From assembly GCA_021778115.1 (NCBI GenBank), contig JAJYCS010000008.1:1-48781 (forward strand): a stretch of 48,781 nt of DNA. Reading direction: 5' to 3'. Positions 34,102 to 43,681 of the stretch are shown here, one piece after another. This DNA is from Deltaproteobacteria bacterium (GTDB lineage: Bacteria > Desulfobacterota > Desulfuromonadia > Geobacterales > Pseudopelobacteraceae). The position numbers were made by a program, and so were the translations under genes. The notes beneath the pieces were generated by a model that was given only the letters and a program-made list of their open reading frames with translations, was not told the origin of the DNA and searched no databases. Each line of letters starts with the position of its first letter. The first letter of the stretch is position 1.

Positions 34102-34689
34102 ATGCAACAGACCCAGATGAAAATTGAAGCCCGCACCAGCACCGGTAAGGGGATCAGCCGCAAGCTGCGCGCCGCCGGCCGTATACCCGGCGTTGTCTAT
34201 GGCCGCGGCATGGAGCCGTTACCGATCAGTCTTGAGCCCAAGGCATTATCCGCCGCCATTGCCGGCGAGGGGGGGCTGAACAACCTGATAACCCTGCAGG
34301 GGGGGGGGAGCCTGGACCAGACTGTGGTCATTGTGGCCGACATTCAGCGCGACGCCATCAAGGGCACGCCCGAACATGTGGACCTTCACCGGGTGAATAT
34401 GAACGAGAAGGTGCGGGTGAACGTCCCGGTCTCGCTGCAAGGGACCGCTGCCGGCGTCAAGGAGGGGGGGCTTCTGGATTTCGCCCACCACAGCCTGCAT
34501 ATCGAGTGTCTCCCCGGTTGCATCCCTGAGCATATCGAGCTGGATATCACCGCTGTCAAGATCGGCCAGTCGATCCATGTCCAGGACCTCTGTCTTCCGG
34601 ACGGGGTCAAGTGCCTGGATAACCCCAAGGCTGCCATTGTCGGTGTGCTGGGTAAGATAAAGGATGAAGAAGCCCCGGCCCCGGCCTGA
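34102..34689 (+). CDS. rplY: 50S ribosomal protein L25 (general stress protein Ctc type)
   Basis: A 195-residue protein with the L25 5S-rRNA-binding domain (about 1-95; [22 protein letters not shown]) and the C-terminal TL5/CTC beta domain (about 100-190; [19 protein letters not shown]). This long form is typical outside the enteric group, where L25 is about 95 residues. GGAGGAG lies 6 bases before the ATG at 34102; an earlier GTG at 34063 is rejected. A run of ten G residues (34299-34308) lies inside the gene. The prs-rplY-pth-ychF order is widely conserved. Confidence 0.94.
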   Translation: MQQTQMKIEARTSTGKGISRKLRAAGRIPGVVYGRGMEPLPISLEPKALSAAIAGEGGLNNLITLQGGGSLDQTVVIVADIQRDAIKGTPEHVDLHRVNMNEKVRVNVPVSLQGTAAGVKEGGLLDFAHHSLHIECLPGCIPEHIELDITAVKIGQSIHVQDLCLPDGVKCLDNPKAAIVGVLGKIKDEEAPAPA

Positions 34690-34705
34690 GAGGTCATGCC
34701 GCGCA

Positions 34706-34740
34706 ACGGTAGTCGCGTCGAGCGCTGACGCGACTACCGT
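34706..34740 (+). repeat. Perfect 14-bp inverted repeat between rplY and pth
   Basis: ACGGTAGTCGCGTC (34706-34719) and GACGCGACTACCGT (34727-34740) pair fully around a 7-base loop, 13 bases before the pth start. There is no T-tract. It may set the ratio of rplY to pth mRNA, or fold over the pth start region. Confidence 0.55.
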
Positions 34741-34753
34741 GCCGTGAGACGCC

Positions 34754-35335
34754 ATGGAAACACTCATCATTGCAGGGCTGGGTAATCCCGGCCCACAGTA
34801 TCAATGGACCCGCCATAACGCGGGTTTTCTGTTTCTGGACCGGTTGGCCCACCTTGAGGGGCTTGCCCTGACCAGGAAGCAGTTCGGCGGTCTGACCGCC
34901 GAATGGGAGCGGAAGGGGAAACGCCTGGTGCTCCTGAAACCCCAGACCTTTATGAACCTCTCCGGCCGCTCGGTCATACCGGCCCTCCAGTTTTACAAGC
35001 TGAAGCCGGAGCAGCTGGTGGTGGTGCATGATGAGATCGACCTTCCCCTGGGGACCGCCCGTCTGAAGCAGGGTGGCGGACATGGCGGCCAGAACGGTCT
35101 GCGTTCCATTATGGAACAGCTGGGACGGGGCGATTTTCTTCGTCTGCGCCTGGGGACCGGCCGTCCGCTCCACGGCGACGTCAGCAGTCATGTCCTCTCC
35201 CCCTTTGCCCCGGCGGAGATGGAACAGTTCGCCCGGGTCCTTGACGGCGCGCTGGAGATGCTGGAGACCGCCCTTGACGAGGGGGTCCCCAAGGCTATGA
35301 GTCTCTACAACAACAGGAATTTCCTGGAGGGATAA
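34754..35335 (+). CDS. pth: Peptidyl-tRNA hydrolase
   Basis: A 193-residue enzyme that frees tRNA from peptidyl-tRNA dropped by ribosomes. Key parts: GLGNPGPQYQWTRHNAGF with catalytic H21, KPQTFMNLSG, HDEIDLPLGTARLKQGGGHGGQNGLRS with D93 activating the histidine, and LRLGTGRP. Length is typical. The start lacks a strong ribosome-binding site (only GTGAGA), and a stable 14-bp hairpin ends 13 bases before it, which may limit translation. ychF follows 6 bases after the stop. Confidence 0.95.
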   Translation: METLIIAGLGNPGPQYQWTRHNAGFLFLDRLAHLEGLALTRKQFGGLTAEWERKGKRLVLLKPQTFMNLSGRSVIPALQFYKLKPEQLVVVHDEIDLPLGTARLKQGGGHGGQNGLRSIMEQLGRGDFLRLRLGTGRPLHGDVSSHVLSPFAPAEMEQFARVLDGALEMLETALDEGVPKAMSLYNNRNFLEG

Positions 35336-35341
35336 CGGATC

Positions 35342-36436
35342 ATGGGCTTTAATTGCGGTATCGTCGGTCTTCCCAATGTGGGCAAGTCCACCATCTTTAA
35401 CGCCATCACCAGCGCCGGCGCCGAATCGGCCAACTATCCGTTCTGCACCATCGATCCGAACGTGGGGATCGTGCAGGTGCCTGACCCGCGCATCGATCGG
35501 CTTGCCGTCATCGTCAACCCACAAAGGTGTCAGTATACCACCATCGAGTTTGTGGATATCGCCGGACTGGTGAAGGGGGCCAGCGCAGGCGAGGGTTTGG
35601 GCAACCAGTTTCTGGGCCATATCCGTGCCGTTGATGCGGTACTCCATGTGGTGCGTTGCTTTGACGATGATAACGTGGTCCATGTGGCCGGCAAGGTCTC
35701 GCCGGCGGATGATATTGAGATTATCAATACCGAGTTGGCCCTTGCCGACCTCGACACGCTGGAGAAGAAGCTGCTCCGCGCTGAAAAGCTCGCCCGCAGC
35801 GGCGACAAGAAGGCCAAGGATGAGGTGGCGCTGTACGAGCGGATCAAGGAGCTCCTGGAACAGGGGAAGAAGGTCGGGGATTGCGCCGAGACCGACGAGG
35901 AGCGCCTCTGGCTCCGGGATCTGCACCTGTTGTCGGCCAAGCCGGTCTTGTACGTGGCCAATGTGGCGGAGGACGACCTGGACGGCAGTCACCCCTTTGT
36001 GACCTGCGTCCGAGAGATCGCCGGCCGCGAGGGGGCGGGCGTGGTGGTGATCTGCGGCGCCCTTGAGGCCGAGATCGCCGAGTTGGACCCTGCAGAGAAA
36101 CAGGCGTTCCTGCAGGGGATGGGGCTGGCCCAGTCAGGGCTTGACCGTTTGATCCAGGCCGGTTATGACCTGTTGGGGTTGATCACCTATTTCACCGCGG
36201 GGGTCAAGGAGGTGCGGGCCTGGACCATCGCCCGGGGGACCAAGGCCCCCCAGGCGGCGGGGGTGATCCACACCGACTTTGAAAAGGGGTTCATCCGGGC
36301 CGAGGTGATCGGTTTCAACGACTATATCGCCTGTAACGGCGAAGCGGGGGCGAAGGAGAAGGGGCTGATGCGGTTGGAGGGGAAGGAGTACGTCGTGAAG
36401 GATGGCGACGTGATGCACTTCAGATTCAACGTCTAG
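35342..36436 (+). CDS. ychF: Redox-regulated ribosome-binding ATPase YchF
   Basis: A 364-residue Obg-family P-loop protein. G-motif [10 protein letters not shown] is near the N terminus, [11 protein letters not shown] follows, then the switch [21 protein letters not shown] coiled-coil insertion lies about 130-190, and the C-terminal TGS domain ([22 protein letters not shown]) ends the protein. YchF/OLA1 proteins prefer ATP to GTP and bind ribosomes. GGAGG lies near the end of pth, about 14 bases before the ATG, so coupling to pth is likely. It closes the ispE-prs-rplY-pth-ychF gene series. Confidence 0.96.
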   Translation: MGFNCGIVGLPNVGKSTIFNAITSAGAESANYPFCTIDPNVGIVQVPDPRIDRLAVIVNPQRCQYTTIEFVDIAGLVKGASAGEGLGNQFLGHIRAVDAVLHVVRCFDDDNVVHVAGKVSPADDIEIINTELALADLDTLEKKLLRAEKLARSGDKKAKDEVALYERIKELLEQGKKVGDCAETDEERLWLRDLHLLSAKPVLYVANVAEDDLDGSHPFVTCVREIAGREGAGVVVICGALEAEIAELDPAEKQAFLQGMGLAQSGLDRLIQAGYDLLGLITYFTAGVKEVRAWTIARGTKAPQAAGVIHTDFEKGFIRAEVIGFNDYIACNGEAGAKEKGLMRLEGKEYVVKDGDVMHFRFNV

Positions 36437-36466
36437 CCTCCCCACCGCGGGATATTTGTGACAAAC

Positions 36467-36483
36467 AAGATAATATTTATCTT
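36467..36483 (+). promoter_or_regulatory. Palindromic operator candidate upstream of desulfoferrodoxin
   Basis: AAGATAA-TAT-TTATCTT is a perfect 17-base palindrome, 90 bases before the start codon. The half-site GATAA recalls Fur/PerR-family boxes. A possible promoter TTGCAA-N16-TAGAGT lies about 10 bases downstream (36492-36519), so the site would be upstream of the -35. The regulator is inferred only. Confidence 0.45.
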
Positions 36484-36573
36484 TTTTGCTTGCAATACAT
36501 GGAAATTGGGGTAGAGTGATGTAATGTTTACACCGGCCTTGCGCCGTACCCAGTCCCCAAGGAGGAGCGTGCC

Positions 36574-36948
36574 ATGCCCAAGCGTCTTGAAGTTTACAAG
36601 TGTCCCCATTGCGGTAACATCATCGAAGTCATGCACGGCGGCGGCGCCAGCATCGTCTGCTGCGGCGAGCCGATGCAGTTGCAGGAGGAGAACACCGTCG
36701 ATGCGGCCAAGGAGAAACATCTCCCGGTGATCGAGCGGGGGAACGGCAGCATTACCGTCAAGGTGGGGAGTGTTGCCCATCCGATGGATGAGAAGCATTA
36801 CATCGAGTGGATCGAGCTGATTGCCGACGGCGCGGTCTATCGGCAGTTCCTGGAGCCTGGGCAGGCCCCCGAGGCCACCTTCTGCGTCACCGCCTCCACC
36901 GTTACCGCCCGTGAATACTGCACACTGCATGGCCAGTGGAAGGCCTGA
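36574..36948 (+). CDS. dfx: Desulfoferrodoxin (2Fe superoxide reductase)
   Basis: A 124-residue enzyme that reduces superoxide to hydrogen peroxide without making oxygen, typical of anaerobes. The N-terminal rubredoxin-like Fe site has C10, C13, C29 and C30. The catalytic Fe site has H49, H69, H75, C116 and H119, with E47 and K48 beside it. These residues are in the same order and nearly the same positions as in Desulfovibrio desulfoferrodoxin, each shifted by one. AAGGAGGAG precedes the ATG. It is transcribed alone, with a palindromic operator candidate upstream and a strong terminator downstream. Confidence 0.96.
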   Translation: MPKRLEVYKCPHCGNIIEVMHGGGASIVCCGEPMQLQEENTVDAAKEKHLPVIERGNGSITVKVGSVAHPMDEKHYIEWIELIADGAVYRQFLEPGQAPEATFCVTASTVTAREYCTLHGQWKA

Positions 36949-36976
36949 CAGCGTCTTTATCCCCATGAGCACACTC

Positions 36977-37009
36977 AAACGCCCCTCTGGCCTAACCAGA
37001 GGGGCGTTT
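36977..37009. terminator. Bidirectional terminator between dfx and the GGDEF-EAL regulator
   Basis: AAACGCCCCTCTGG (36977-36990) pairs perfectly with 36996-37009 around a 5-base loop; GTTGTT follows on the plus strand. The A- and T-rich ends suit both directions, and the opposing gene ends 6 bases later. Confidence 0.85.
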
Positions 37010-37014
37010 GTTGT

Positions 37015-38754
37015 TCAGGGCTGAAGGGAGAGGAGTTGGAGAAACTGTGGGGGGAGGAGCGGCCGGCTGAAGTGGAACCCCTGCAGCTCGTGGCACCCCT
37101 GCGCGGCCAGCAGCGCTGCCTGTTCGGGGGTTTCAACCCCCTCGGCCACCACGGTCAGGCCCAGATTTGTCGCCAGGGAAAGCACTGACTGCACGATGGC
37201 CAGGGCGTTTTTGCCCTGGGGCAGCTCTTTGACAAAGGAACGGTCGATCTTCAATTCGGAGAGCGGCATCCGCTGAAGATAGTTCAAGGATGCGTAGCCG
37301 GTGCCGAAGTCATCGATGGAGAGGCGAACGCCCAGTTTTTGGAGGTCGTGCAGGGTCGCCATGGTCTGGGGGATCTCCTGCATCACCACGCTTTCGGTCA
37401 GTTCCAGGCAGAGGCAGTCCGGCGTAATGCCGGTCTGTGCGATGATCCGTGCGACGGTGGCCGGCAGATCGCCGGCGTTGAACTGAATGGCTGATATGTT
37501 GACCGAGACCTGGGGCAGCGGGCGGAACAGCCCTTGCCAGGCCATGAACTGGCGGCAGGCGGTCTCCAGCACCCATCGTCCCACCTCTACGATCATGCCG
37601 GTCTCCTCCAGGATCGGGATGAAATCTGCCGGTGAGACCAGCTCGGGCTGATGGAACGGCTGCCAGCGCAACAGCGCCTCCATGCCACAGATGGCGCTGC
37701 TTTTGGCAAGGACCTTCGGTTGGTACTCCAGAAAGAATTCGTTTCGTTCCAAGGCCCGGTGCAGACCGGCCTCCCGTGTCATCCGGGTCCGGAGGCGATC
37801 GCCCAGTTCCGAAGAGTAGAAGGCATAGCGGTTGCTGCCCAGCAGTTTGGCCTGGGACAGGGCTGCGTTGGCGTGCTGCAGCAGGCTGTCCAGCGATTCG
37901 CCGTCGTGGGGGAAGACGGCAACCCCCAGGCAGGCCGTGATAAACAGCTCGCTCCCCTGGAGTGTGAACGGTGGCGCCAGCAGCTGGCGTAAGGCCTGAA
38001 TACAGGTATGCACCTCCCGGCAGTCGGTCATCATGATCACAAAATGGTCGGCGCCCAAACGGCCCACCGTTGCGGTTGGCGGCTTATGTTGCCTGAGGCG
38101 CTCGGCCACTGCTACGAGCAGCTGATCCCCGGCTTCATGCCCGAGGGTCTTGTTGACCGATTTGAGGTTATCCAGATCCATCAGTATGATGAACAGGTCG
38201 CAGGCGTGGTCGGCACTCCGCACGAAGCCGTCGAACAGCTCCCGCAGCTGTTGGCGCATCGGCAGCCCGGTCAGCGGATCAAGGCGTTCCATCTGCTGCA
38301 GGCGGTGGCCCTGATCGGCAACGGTTTGTTCAAGGGCCTCCTGGCGCCGCCGGGTGGTCAGCAGTTCAGCGGCCCGTTCGTTGACCTTGGCGATCACCTG
38401 CTCCAGGACGGCAAAGTCGTGAATCGGCTTGGTGATGTAGTCCCACGCCCCTTTGCGCACCGTCTCTATGGCATAGCTGACCGAACCGTTGCCGGAGATG
38501 ATCACCACCGGTGTCTCCGGTGAGCGGGCGTGGATGGCGGTGACCACCCCCAGGCCGTCCAGACCCGGCATCATCAGGTCGGTCAAGACGAGATCGGGTC
38601 TCGCCGCGTCGAACTGCCGCAGCCCTGCCTCGCCGCTGTCCGCTTCGTGAACCTGGAAGCCCGAATCCTGCAGATAGGCCACAATGCTGCGCCGCAGGGC
38701 GGCATCGTCGTCAATCACCAGTATGGATTGTGGGTGGTGGGGTGGGATGGTCAT
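37015..38754 (-). CDS. REC-GGDEF-EAL response regulator, cyclic-di-GMP turnover
   Basis: A 579-residue protein. Receiver (about 1-125) with phosphoacceptor D59 in LVLTDLMMPG; GGDEF-type domain (about 155-310) starting LDPLTGLPMR; EAL domain (about 325-575). The active-site GGDEF is replaced by LGADHF, so cyclase activity is unlikely. The EAL domain keeps EALLRW, NISAIQF, ELTESVV, DDFGTGYASLNYL, KIDRSFVKEL, AEGVET and QGFHFSRP, so it is probably an active phosphodiesterase controlled by phosphorylation. It overlaps the upstream histidine kinase by 4 bases and is the last gene of the sigma-54-promoted operon. Confidence 0.9.
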   Translation of the reverse strand: MTIPPHHPQSILVIDDDAALRRSIVAYLQDSGFQVHEADSGEAGLRQFDAARPDLVLTDLMMPGLDGLGVVTAIHARSPETPVVIISGNGSVSYAIETVRKGAWDYITKPIHDFAVLEQVIAKVNERAAELLTTRRRQEALEQTVADQGHRLQQMERLDPLTGLPMRQQLRELFDGFVRSADHACDLFIILMDLDNLKSVNKTLGHEAGDQLLVAVAERLRQHKPPTATVGRLGADHFVIMMTDCREVHTCIQALRQLLAPPFTLQGSELFITACLGVAVFPHDGESLDSLLQHANAALSQAKLLGSNRYAFYSSELGDRLRTRMTREAGLHRALERNEFFLEYQPKVLAKSSAICGMEALLRWQPFHQPELVSPADFIPILEETGMIVEVGRWVLETACRQFMAWQGLFRPLPQVSVNISAIQFNAGDLPATVARIIAQTGITPDCLCLELTESVVMQEIPQTMATLHDLQKLGVRLSIDDFGTGYASLNYLQRMPLSELKIDRSFVKELPQGKNALAIVQSVLSLATNLGLTVVAEGVETPEQAALLAAQGCHELQGFHFSRPLLPPQFLQLLSLQP

Positions 38755-41700
38755 GTGCCGATATCCTGTTTCAGGGGGAGTTGTATGCTGAAGCAGCAGC
38801 CCTGGCCGGGACTCGAGGTTACCGAGATGCTGCCTCGATGGTTCTGGGTGATGATGGCGTGGGAGACGGAGAGCCCCAGGCCGGTGCCGGAGCCCACCGG
38901 TTTGGTGGTGAAGAAGGGGTCGAAGATCCGGAGCCGCACCTCCTCGCTCATGCCGGGGCCGTTATCGCACAGCTCCAGAAGGGCATGGTCGCCGTCCCGG
39001 CGGGTGCTAATCCTGATGTGGCGTTCGCCGGAGGTAGTCGCCATGGCCTGGGCGGCGTTTTTGAACAGGTTGATCAGGACCTGCTCGATCTCGGTCACCT
39101 TCATCGGCACGGTGGGTAGGTCGAGGTCGTAGGCGCAGTGCACGGCGATCCCCTGGACATCATAACTCTTGCGTAACGCGTAATCGCCACGAGCTAGCTC
39201 CAGGGCATGGTTCACCACCTCATGCAGCGGCGCCAGCTGGAAGCCGATACTGCTCTGGCGGCTGAACTGCAGCATGTTGTCGATGATGTAGGAGGTGCGC
39301 CGGACGGCAGCCCGGATGCTGGTCAGATAGCTGGGGATCTCCCGCGCTTTCAGATACTGCTGCAGGAGGTCAAGATTCATCCCCAGCCCCGCCGCCACCT
39401 GACTGTTTTTGGGGAGGGCCGGTGAGAGGCGCCGTTCCAGGTTCTGCAGATCCTGGGCGATGATCCCCAGGGGGTTGTTGATCTCGTGGGCCATGCCGGC
39501 CGCCAGACCCCCGATCATCACCATCTTCTCGTTCTGGATCAGCAGGTCCCGCTGCCGTGTCTGCTCGGTCAGGTCCTGGAAGAAGATCAAGAGCCGCGGC
39601 TCGTTCTCCCGGTAGATCCGCACCACCGAGACCTGCATCGGAAACAGGGTGCCGTCCCGACGCAGTCCTTCCGATTCGTAGCTGCTGGGGACCGCTTCCC
39701 CCCGTATCCGGCGGGAGGACCGTTCGGTCACCTCCGCCTGCCAGGCGGGAGAGAAGTAGCCGAAGATGGTCTGCCCCTGCGCCAGGGCGGCGTCTTCAAG
39801 CCCCACCATCCGGGCAAAGGCGTCGTTGGCGTAGCGGATGGTGCTGCCGTCGGTCATGGCGATCCCCAGGGGGGCACGGTCGATCAGTTGGAGCAGCTGG
39901 CTCTCGGTTTCCTTCAGAGCTGCTTCAGTACGCTTCAGATCGGTGATGTCCTGGATCACGGTCAGGTTGCACGGCCTTCCGCCGATCCGGACGATCCGGC
40001 AGGAGATCAGTGCGAACCGCTCCTCGCCGTCGGCCCGCTGGATGGTGATGTTCTGCAGCTCCACCAAGCCGTGTTCCTTCAACAGGGCGGCGATCCGAAC
40101 ATGCTCATCAGGCGTGATGAAGCTGCCGATCTCCGTGGGCCGCTTGCCGAGCACCTCCTCCCGTGGCACCTGGTTGAACTGGCAGTAGGCCCGGTTGACA
40201 TCCAGATAGGCGGCGGTCTGGAGGTCTTTCAGGGTGATGATGAACGGCGCCTCGTCGAAGATGGCACGGAAACGCCGCTCGCTGTCGTGGAGTTCCTGGA
40301 GCATCCGGTGACGATCGCTGACATCGATGTTCATCCCGAAGATGGCGGTGATGACGTTGTCCTGGAACACCGGAACAACGATCTTCCGCAGAATCCGTTC
40401 CCCTTCCCGCGCCTCAAGGTCCACCGTCTCACCGGAAAATGCCTGGTCATAGTAGAGATCCCACACCTTGGCGATATCCTCGGCCAGCCCTGCCTCACGG
40501 GCGGTCTTCCCCAGCTGGGTCCGGTACTGTTCCTCGTTGATCCGGTTCTGCATGATGAGGCGGGTCTGGTTGTCCCGTACCCAGATGCCAAACGGGATGC
40601 TTTCCAGGATGGTGTTGAGGAAGACGCTCTTCTGCTGCAGCTCCGTCTCGGCCTGCTTCAGTTCAGTGATGTCCCTCCCCTCGGGGATCAGGTAGAGCAG
40701 GTCGCCTGCCTCGTTCTGCAGCGGTTTGAGGCTGAAGTCGATGACCCGCAGGTGTCCGTGGCGGTCGGTGTGGGTCGCCTCCATCCGGATGGTCTCACCG
40801 CCGGCGCAGCGGTCGATCATCTCCCGCAGCTTTTTTTGTCCCGCTGGGTCATGGCACCACCACGGGGTGTCCCAGAACTTCTTCCCCACCACCTCCTGTT
40901 CCTCCACGCCGATAAACGCCAGGCTCGCCCGGTTTGCCTGCAGGAGGGTGCCGTCGGTGGCCAAGAGCCCCTGCAGGTGGAAGGTGCTGTTGAAGATCGA
41001 CCTGAACAGCTGCTGGCTGGCAGCCAGGGTGGCGGTCTGACGGGCCACGGCTCGACGCAGCAGACGGTTGGTGATGATCATGGTTATGAGCAGGACTAGG
41101 GCCGTGCCGATCACCATCTCCAGCCATAACGGCAGTGTAACGGGTGTGCGGTGGTGCAGCCAGCGCTGCACCGATTGATGGAAGGCCGAGTTGGGGGTGG
41201 TCTTCTGGAGAGTGATCCCCTGGTTGATGGCCGCCACCACCTGGGGGGCAAGCCCCGGCGCCATGGCCAGGTGGACATGGATCGGGTTGAAGATGATCGG
41301 CGTGGCCTCAACCCGGTAGTTGTGGGCGCGCTGCATGGCAAAGAAGCGGCCCACCGCCGCCGCGTTCACCTCGCCCCGCTGCAGGGCGGCAAAGGCGGCG
41401 TCAAAGGTGGGGTAGGACCGATACACCACCGTGACACCAAATTTGTCCAGGAGTTCGCGCAGCTTCAGGTAATGGATGTCGTCGGGTACCACCCCGATGG
41501 TGCGTCCCTGCAGATCGAGGAAGGAGTTGATCCGGTTGTTGGGAGGGCCGTAGATGACCCCCCAGTTGCTGACCACCTCGTCACGGGAAAATCGGAACCG
41601 TTTGGCCCGCTCCGGCGTCCAGGCCAGGGGAGCCATCAGATCAATCCGGTGGTTGGCCAGCATATCAAGGCAGTTGTCCAGGGTGCAGGAGAAGTAGTCG

Positions 41701-41918
41701 ATCCGCCACCCCTGCTGACGGGCCACCGCATCCATCAGGTCCACGAACAGCCCCTCAGGCTTCCCTGCCGGGGAGACCCCGGACAGGGGCGGGTTCTGCT
41801 CCAGCCCCATCCGCAGGGTGAGGGGGGCAGCCCAAAGTGACGCCGCTGTCAGGAACAGCAGGGCGAAGGCGCAGCAGAGCAACCGTACCGGGCGACGCAA
41901 GGTAATCGTCAGGATCAT
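38751..41918 (-). CDS. Hybrid solute-binding / multi-PAS sensor histidine kinase
   Basis: About 1055 residues. A signal-type helix leads to a periplasmic SBP_bac_3 domain (about 30-265; RMGLEQNPPLSGV, GRTIGVVPDDIHYLKLREL, AALQRGEVNAAAVG), then a membrane helix (MVIGTALVLLITMII), four PAS-type domains (about 300-810), and a kinase core with phosphorylated histidine in GGLAAGMAHEINNPLG plus ATPase motifs NLFKNAAQAM, DNGPGM and GTGLGLSVSH. It would bind an amino acid-like ligand and phosphorylate the REC-GGDEF-EAL protein encoded downstream, and perhaps the sigma-54 regulator. ATG at 41918 follows AAGGAG; longer frames reach into the chemoreceptor gene. Confidence 0.9.
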   Translation of the reverse strand: MILTITLRRPVRLLCCAFALLFLTAASLWAAPLTLRMGLEQNPPLSGVSPAGKPEGLFVDLMDAVARQQGWRIDYFSCTLDNCLDMLANHRIDLMAPLAWTPERAKRFRFSRDEVVSNWGVIYGPPNNRINSFLDLQGRTIGVVPDDIHYLKLRELLDKFGVTVVYRSYPTFDAAFAALQRGEVNAAAVGRFFAMQRAHNYRVEATPIIFNPIHVHLAMAPGLAPQVVAAINQGITLQKTTPNSAFHQSVQRWLHHRTPVTLPLWLEMVIGTALVLLITMIITNRLLRRAVARQTATLAASQQLFRSIFNSTFHLQGLLATDGTLLQANRASLAFIGVEEQEVVGKKFWDTPWWCHDPAGQKKLREMIDRCAGGETIRMEATHTDRHGHLRVIDFSLKPLQNEAGDLLYLIPEGRDITELKQAETELQQKSVFLNTILESIPFGIWVRDNQTRLIMQNRINEEQYRTQLGKTAREAGLAEDIAKVWDLYYDQAFSGETVDLEAREGERILRKIVVPVFQDNVITAIFGMNIDVSDRHRMLQELHDSERRFRAIFDEAPFIITLKDLQTAAYLDVNRAYCQFNQVPREEVLGKRPTEIGSFITPDEHVRIAALLKEHGLVELQNITIQRADGEERFALISCRIVRIGGRPCNLTVIQDITDLKRTEAALKETESQLLQLIDRAPLGIAMTDGSTIRYANDAFARMVGLEDAALAQGQTIFGYFSPAWQAEVTERSSRRIRGEAVPSSYESEGLRRDGTLFPMQVSVVRIYRENEPRLLIFFQDLTEQTRQRDLLIQNEKMVMIGGLAAGMAHEINNPLGIIAQDLQNLERRLSPALPKNSQVAAGLGMNLDLLQQYLKAREIPSYLTSIRAAVRRTSYIIDNMLQFSRQSSIGFQLAPLHEVVNHALELARGDYALRKSYDVQGIAVHCAYDLDLPTVPMKVTEIEQVLINLFKNAAQAMATTSGERHIRISTRRDGDHALLELCDNGPGMSEEVRLRIFDPFFTTKPVGSGTGLGLSVSHAIITQNHRGSISVTSSPGQGCCFSIQLPLKQDIGT

Positions 41919-41970
41919 CAGGGCGTTTGCTCCTTTGCCGGGCGGGTGACGGCCCGTCCCTAACCGGGGG

Positions 41971-43617
41971 TTATAATCTGAACTGTCCCACCAGTCGTTG
42001 CAGCTCTTCCGCCTGCTGTGAGACATTGCCGGCAGCTATGGCGGTTTCCTGGATGCCGCGGCTGTTCTGGTGGGCCAGATCGTTCAGATTCAGCACGTTG
42101 TGGCTGATCTCACGGGTGGTCGAGGTCTGTTCTTCAGCCGCTGTGGCGATCTGGTTGATCTGATCGGTAACGGCATTCACCTGGTCCAGTATCCCCTGGA
42201 GTGAGATCTCCAACTGGGCCGCCTCGCCGGCGCCCCGTTCGGTCCCCTTGACCCCTTCTTCCATGGAGGCTATGGCGGCCTTTGTTTCCTGCTGAATCCC
42301 CCGGATCATCGTGCCGATCTCCTTGGTGGCTCGGGTGGTCCGCTCAGCCAGGGCCCGCACTTCATCGGCCACCACGGCAAAACCTCGACCCTGTTCGCCA
42401 GCCCGGGCCGCCTCGATAGCGGCGTTTAAGGCCAGCAGATTGGTCTGGTCGGCGATATCTTCGATGGTACCAACAATGTCGCCGATCTGTTCGGAACGTT
42501 CCCCCAGAGAGGCCACCAGCTGGGCATTTTCCCGTGTTTTTTCTCCGCGGAACCGGATGCCGGCCACCGTGTTGGTCACCACCTCAAACCCCTGCCGGGT
42601 GGTGTCCGCTGCCTGCTGGGCATTGGTGGCGGCATGGTGGCAGTTGCCGGCGATGTCGTTGCTGGTGGCAGCCATCTCCTCCCCTGCCGTGGCCAGGGTG
42701 GTGGATTGGGAAGAGAGCTGGCTTACGCTCTCACTCATCTCCCGGGAGGTAGATTGCAGTTCAGTCGCGGCAGAGGCCAGCTGCAGGGCGTTGCCGGCCA
42801 CCTGGCTAATGATGCCGTGGAGCTTTCCGACAAAGGTGTTGAACCATTCGGAGAGTTCTCCTATCTCGTTGCGGCCGTGGATTGGCAGACGTATGGTCAG
42901 ATCTCCCTCTCCTTGGGCGATATCCTTGATGCTGTCCACCACCGCCTTCACCGGCAAGGTGACGGTGCGGGCCACCAGCCAGGAGGAGAATACGATCAGA
43001 CCAAGCAGCAGGAGGAGCGCAGCGCCAATGGTCAGCTGGATCTTCCGGATATGGGCATCCACATCATCGACATAGATACCGGTGCCGATCACCCAGCCCC
43101 AGGGGCGGTACAGCTGCACGTAAGAAAGTTTGGGAACCGGTTTGCTACTGCCGGCCCTCGGCCAGGAGTACCTCACAAAACCGTGTCCCTTCGCCGTGCA
43201 GGTTTCGGCCATGGCCGCAAAGAGCGCCTTACCGTTGGGGTCTTTTACCTGGCTTACGTCGGTGCCGTCAAGTTCCGGTTTGATCGGGTGCATGATCATC
43301 CGTGGGGTAAGGTCGGTGATCCAGAGGTAGTTGCTGCCCCCGTCATAGCGAATACTGCTGATCCGCTCTGCGGCCCGTTTCCGGGCCTCGTCCGCCGTAA
43401 CGGCGCCACGGTCTACCTGTTTCTGATAGTCCCCCAGCAGACTGGTTACCTGCTGGACCAGGGCGCTGGTTGCCGCCTCTTTTTCACTGACGATCAGGGT
43501 GCGGATGAACGGGATGAGCAGTCCGTAGGCGGCCACCGCCAGGATCAGCCAGGTGGTGAGTGAAAGTCCCATGATCTTGGTGAAGATACTTAAATCACGA
43601 TACCTTTTTATTGTCAT
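41971..43617 (-). CDS. Cache-domain methyl-accepting chemotaxis protein
   Basis: A 548-residue chemoreceptor. A membrane helix (IMGLSLTTWLILAVAAYGLL), a single-Cache periplasmic domain (GGSNYLWITDLTPRMIMHPIKP; LYRPWGWVIGTGIYVDDVD), a second helix, HAMP, and the cytoplasmic four-helix coil with hairpin tip DQTNLLALNAAIEAARAGEQ-GRGFAVVADEVRALAERT. AAGGAA lies before the ATG. It starts the operon behind a sigma-54 promoter and is followed 52 bases later by the solute-binding kinase, so receptor and kinase may sense related ligands. There is no visible C-terminal pentapeptide for CheR tethering (it ends LVGQFRL). Confidence 0.93.
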   Translation of the reverse strand: MTIKRYRDLSIFTKIMGLSLTTWLILAVAAYGLLIPFIRTLIVSEKEAATSALVQQVTSLLGDYQKQVDRGAVTADEARKRAAERISSIRYDGGSNYLWITDLTPRMIMHPIKPELDGTDVSQVKDPNGKALFAAMAETCTAKGHGFVRYSWPRAGSSKPVPKLSYVQLYRPWGWVIGTGIYVDDVDAHIRKIQLTIGAALLLLLGLIVFSSWLVARTVTLPVKAVVDSIKDIAQGEGDLTIRLPIHGRNEIGELSEWFNTFVGKLHGIISQVAGNALQLASAATELQSTSREMSESVSQLSSQSTTLATAGEEMAATSNDIAGNCHHAATNAQQAADTTRQGFEVVTNTVAGIRFRGEKTRENAQLVASLGERSEQIGDIVGTIEDIADQTNLLALNAAIEAARAGEQGRGFAVVADEVRALAERTTRATKEIGTMIRGIQQETKAAIASMEEGVKGTERGAGEAAQLEISLQGILDQVNAVTDQINQIATAAEEQTSTTREISHNVLNLNDLAHQNSRGIQETAIAAGNVSQQAEELQRLVGQFRL

Positions 43618-43681
43618 GACGCGTTCCTTGCCGTTTGCTCCGTCAGGGTCGGCGGAGTTTGTTAGTAAACCGGTATACGGT

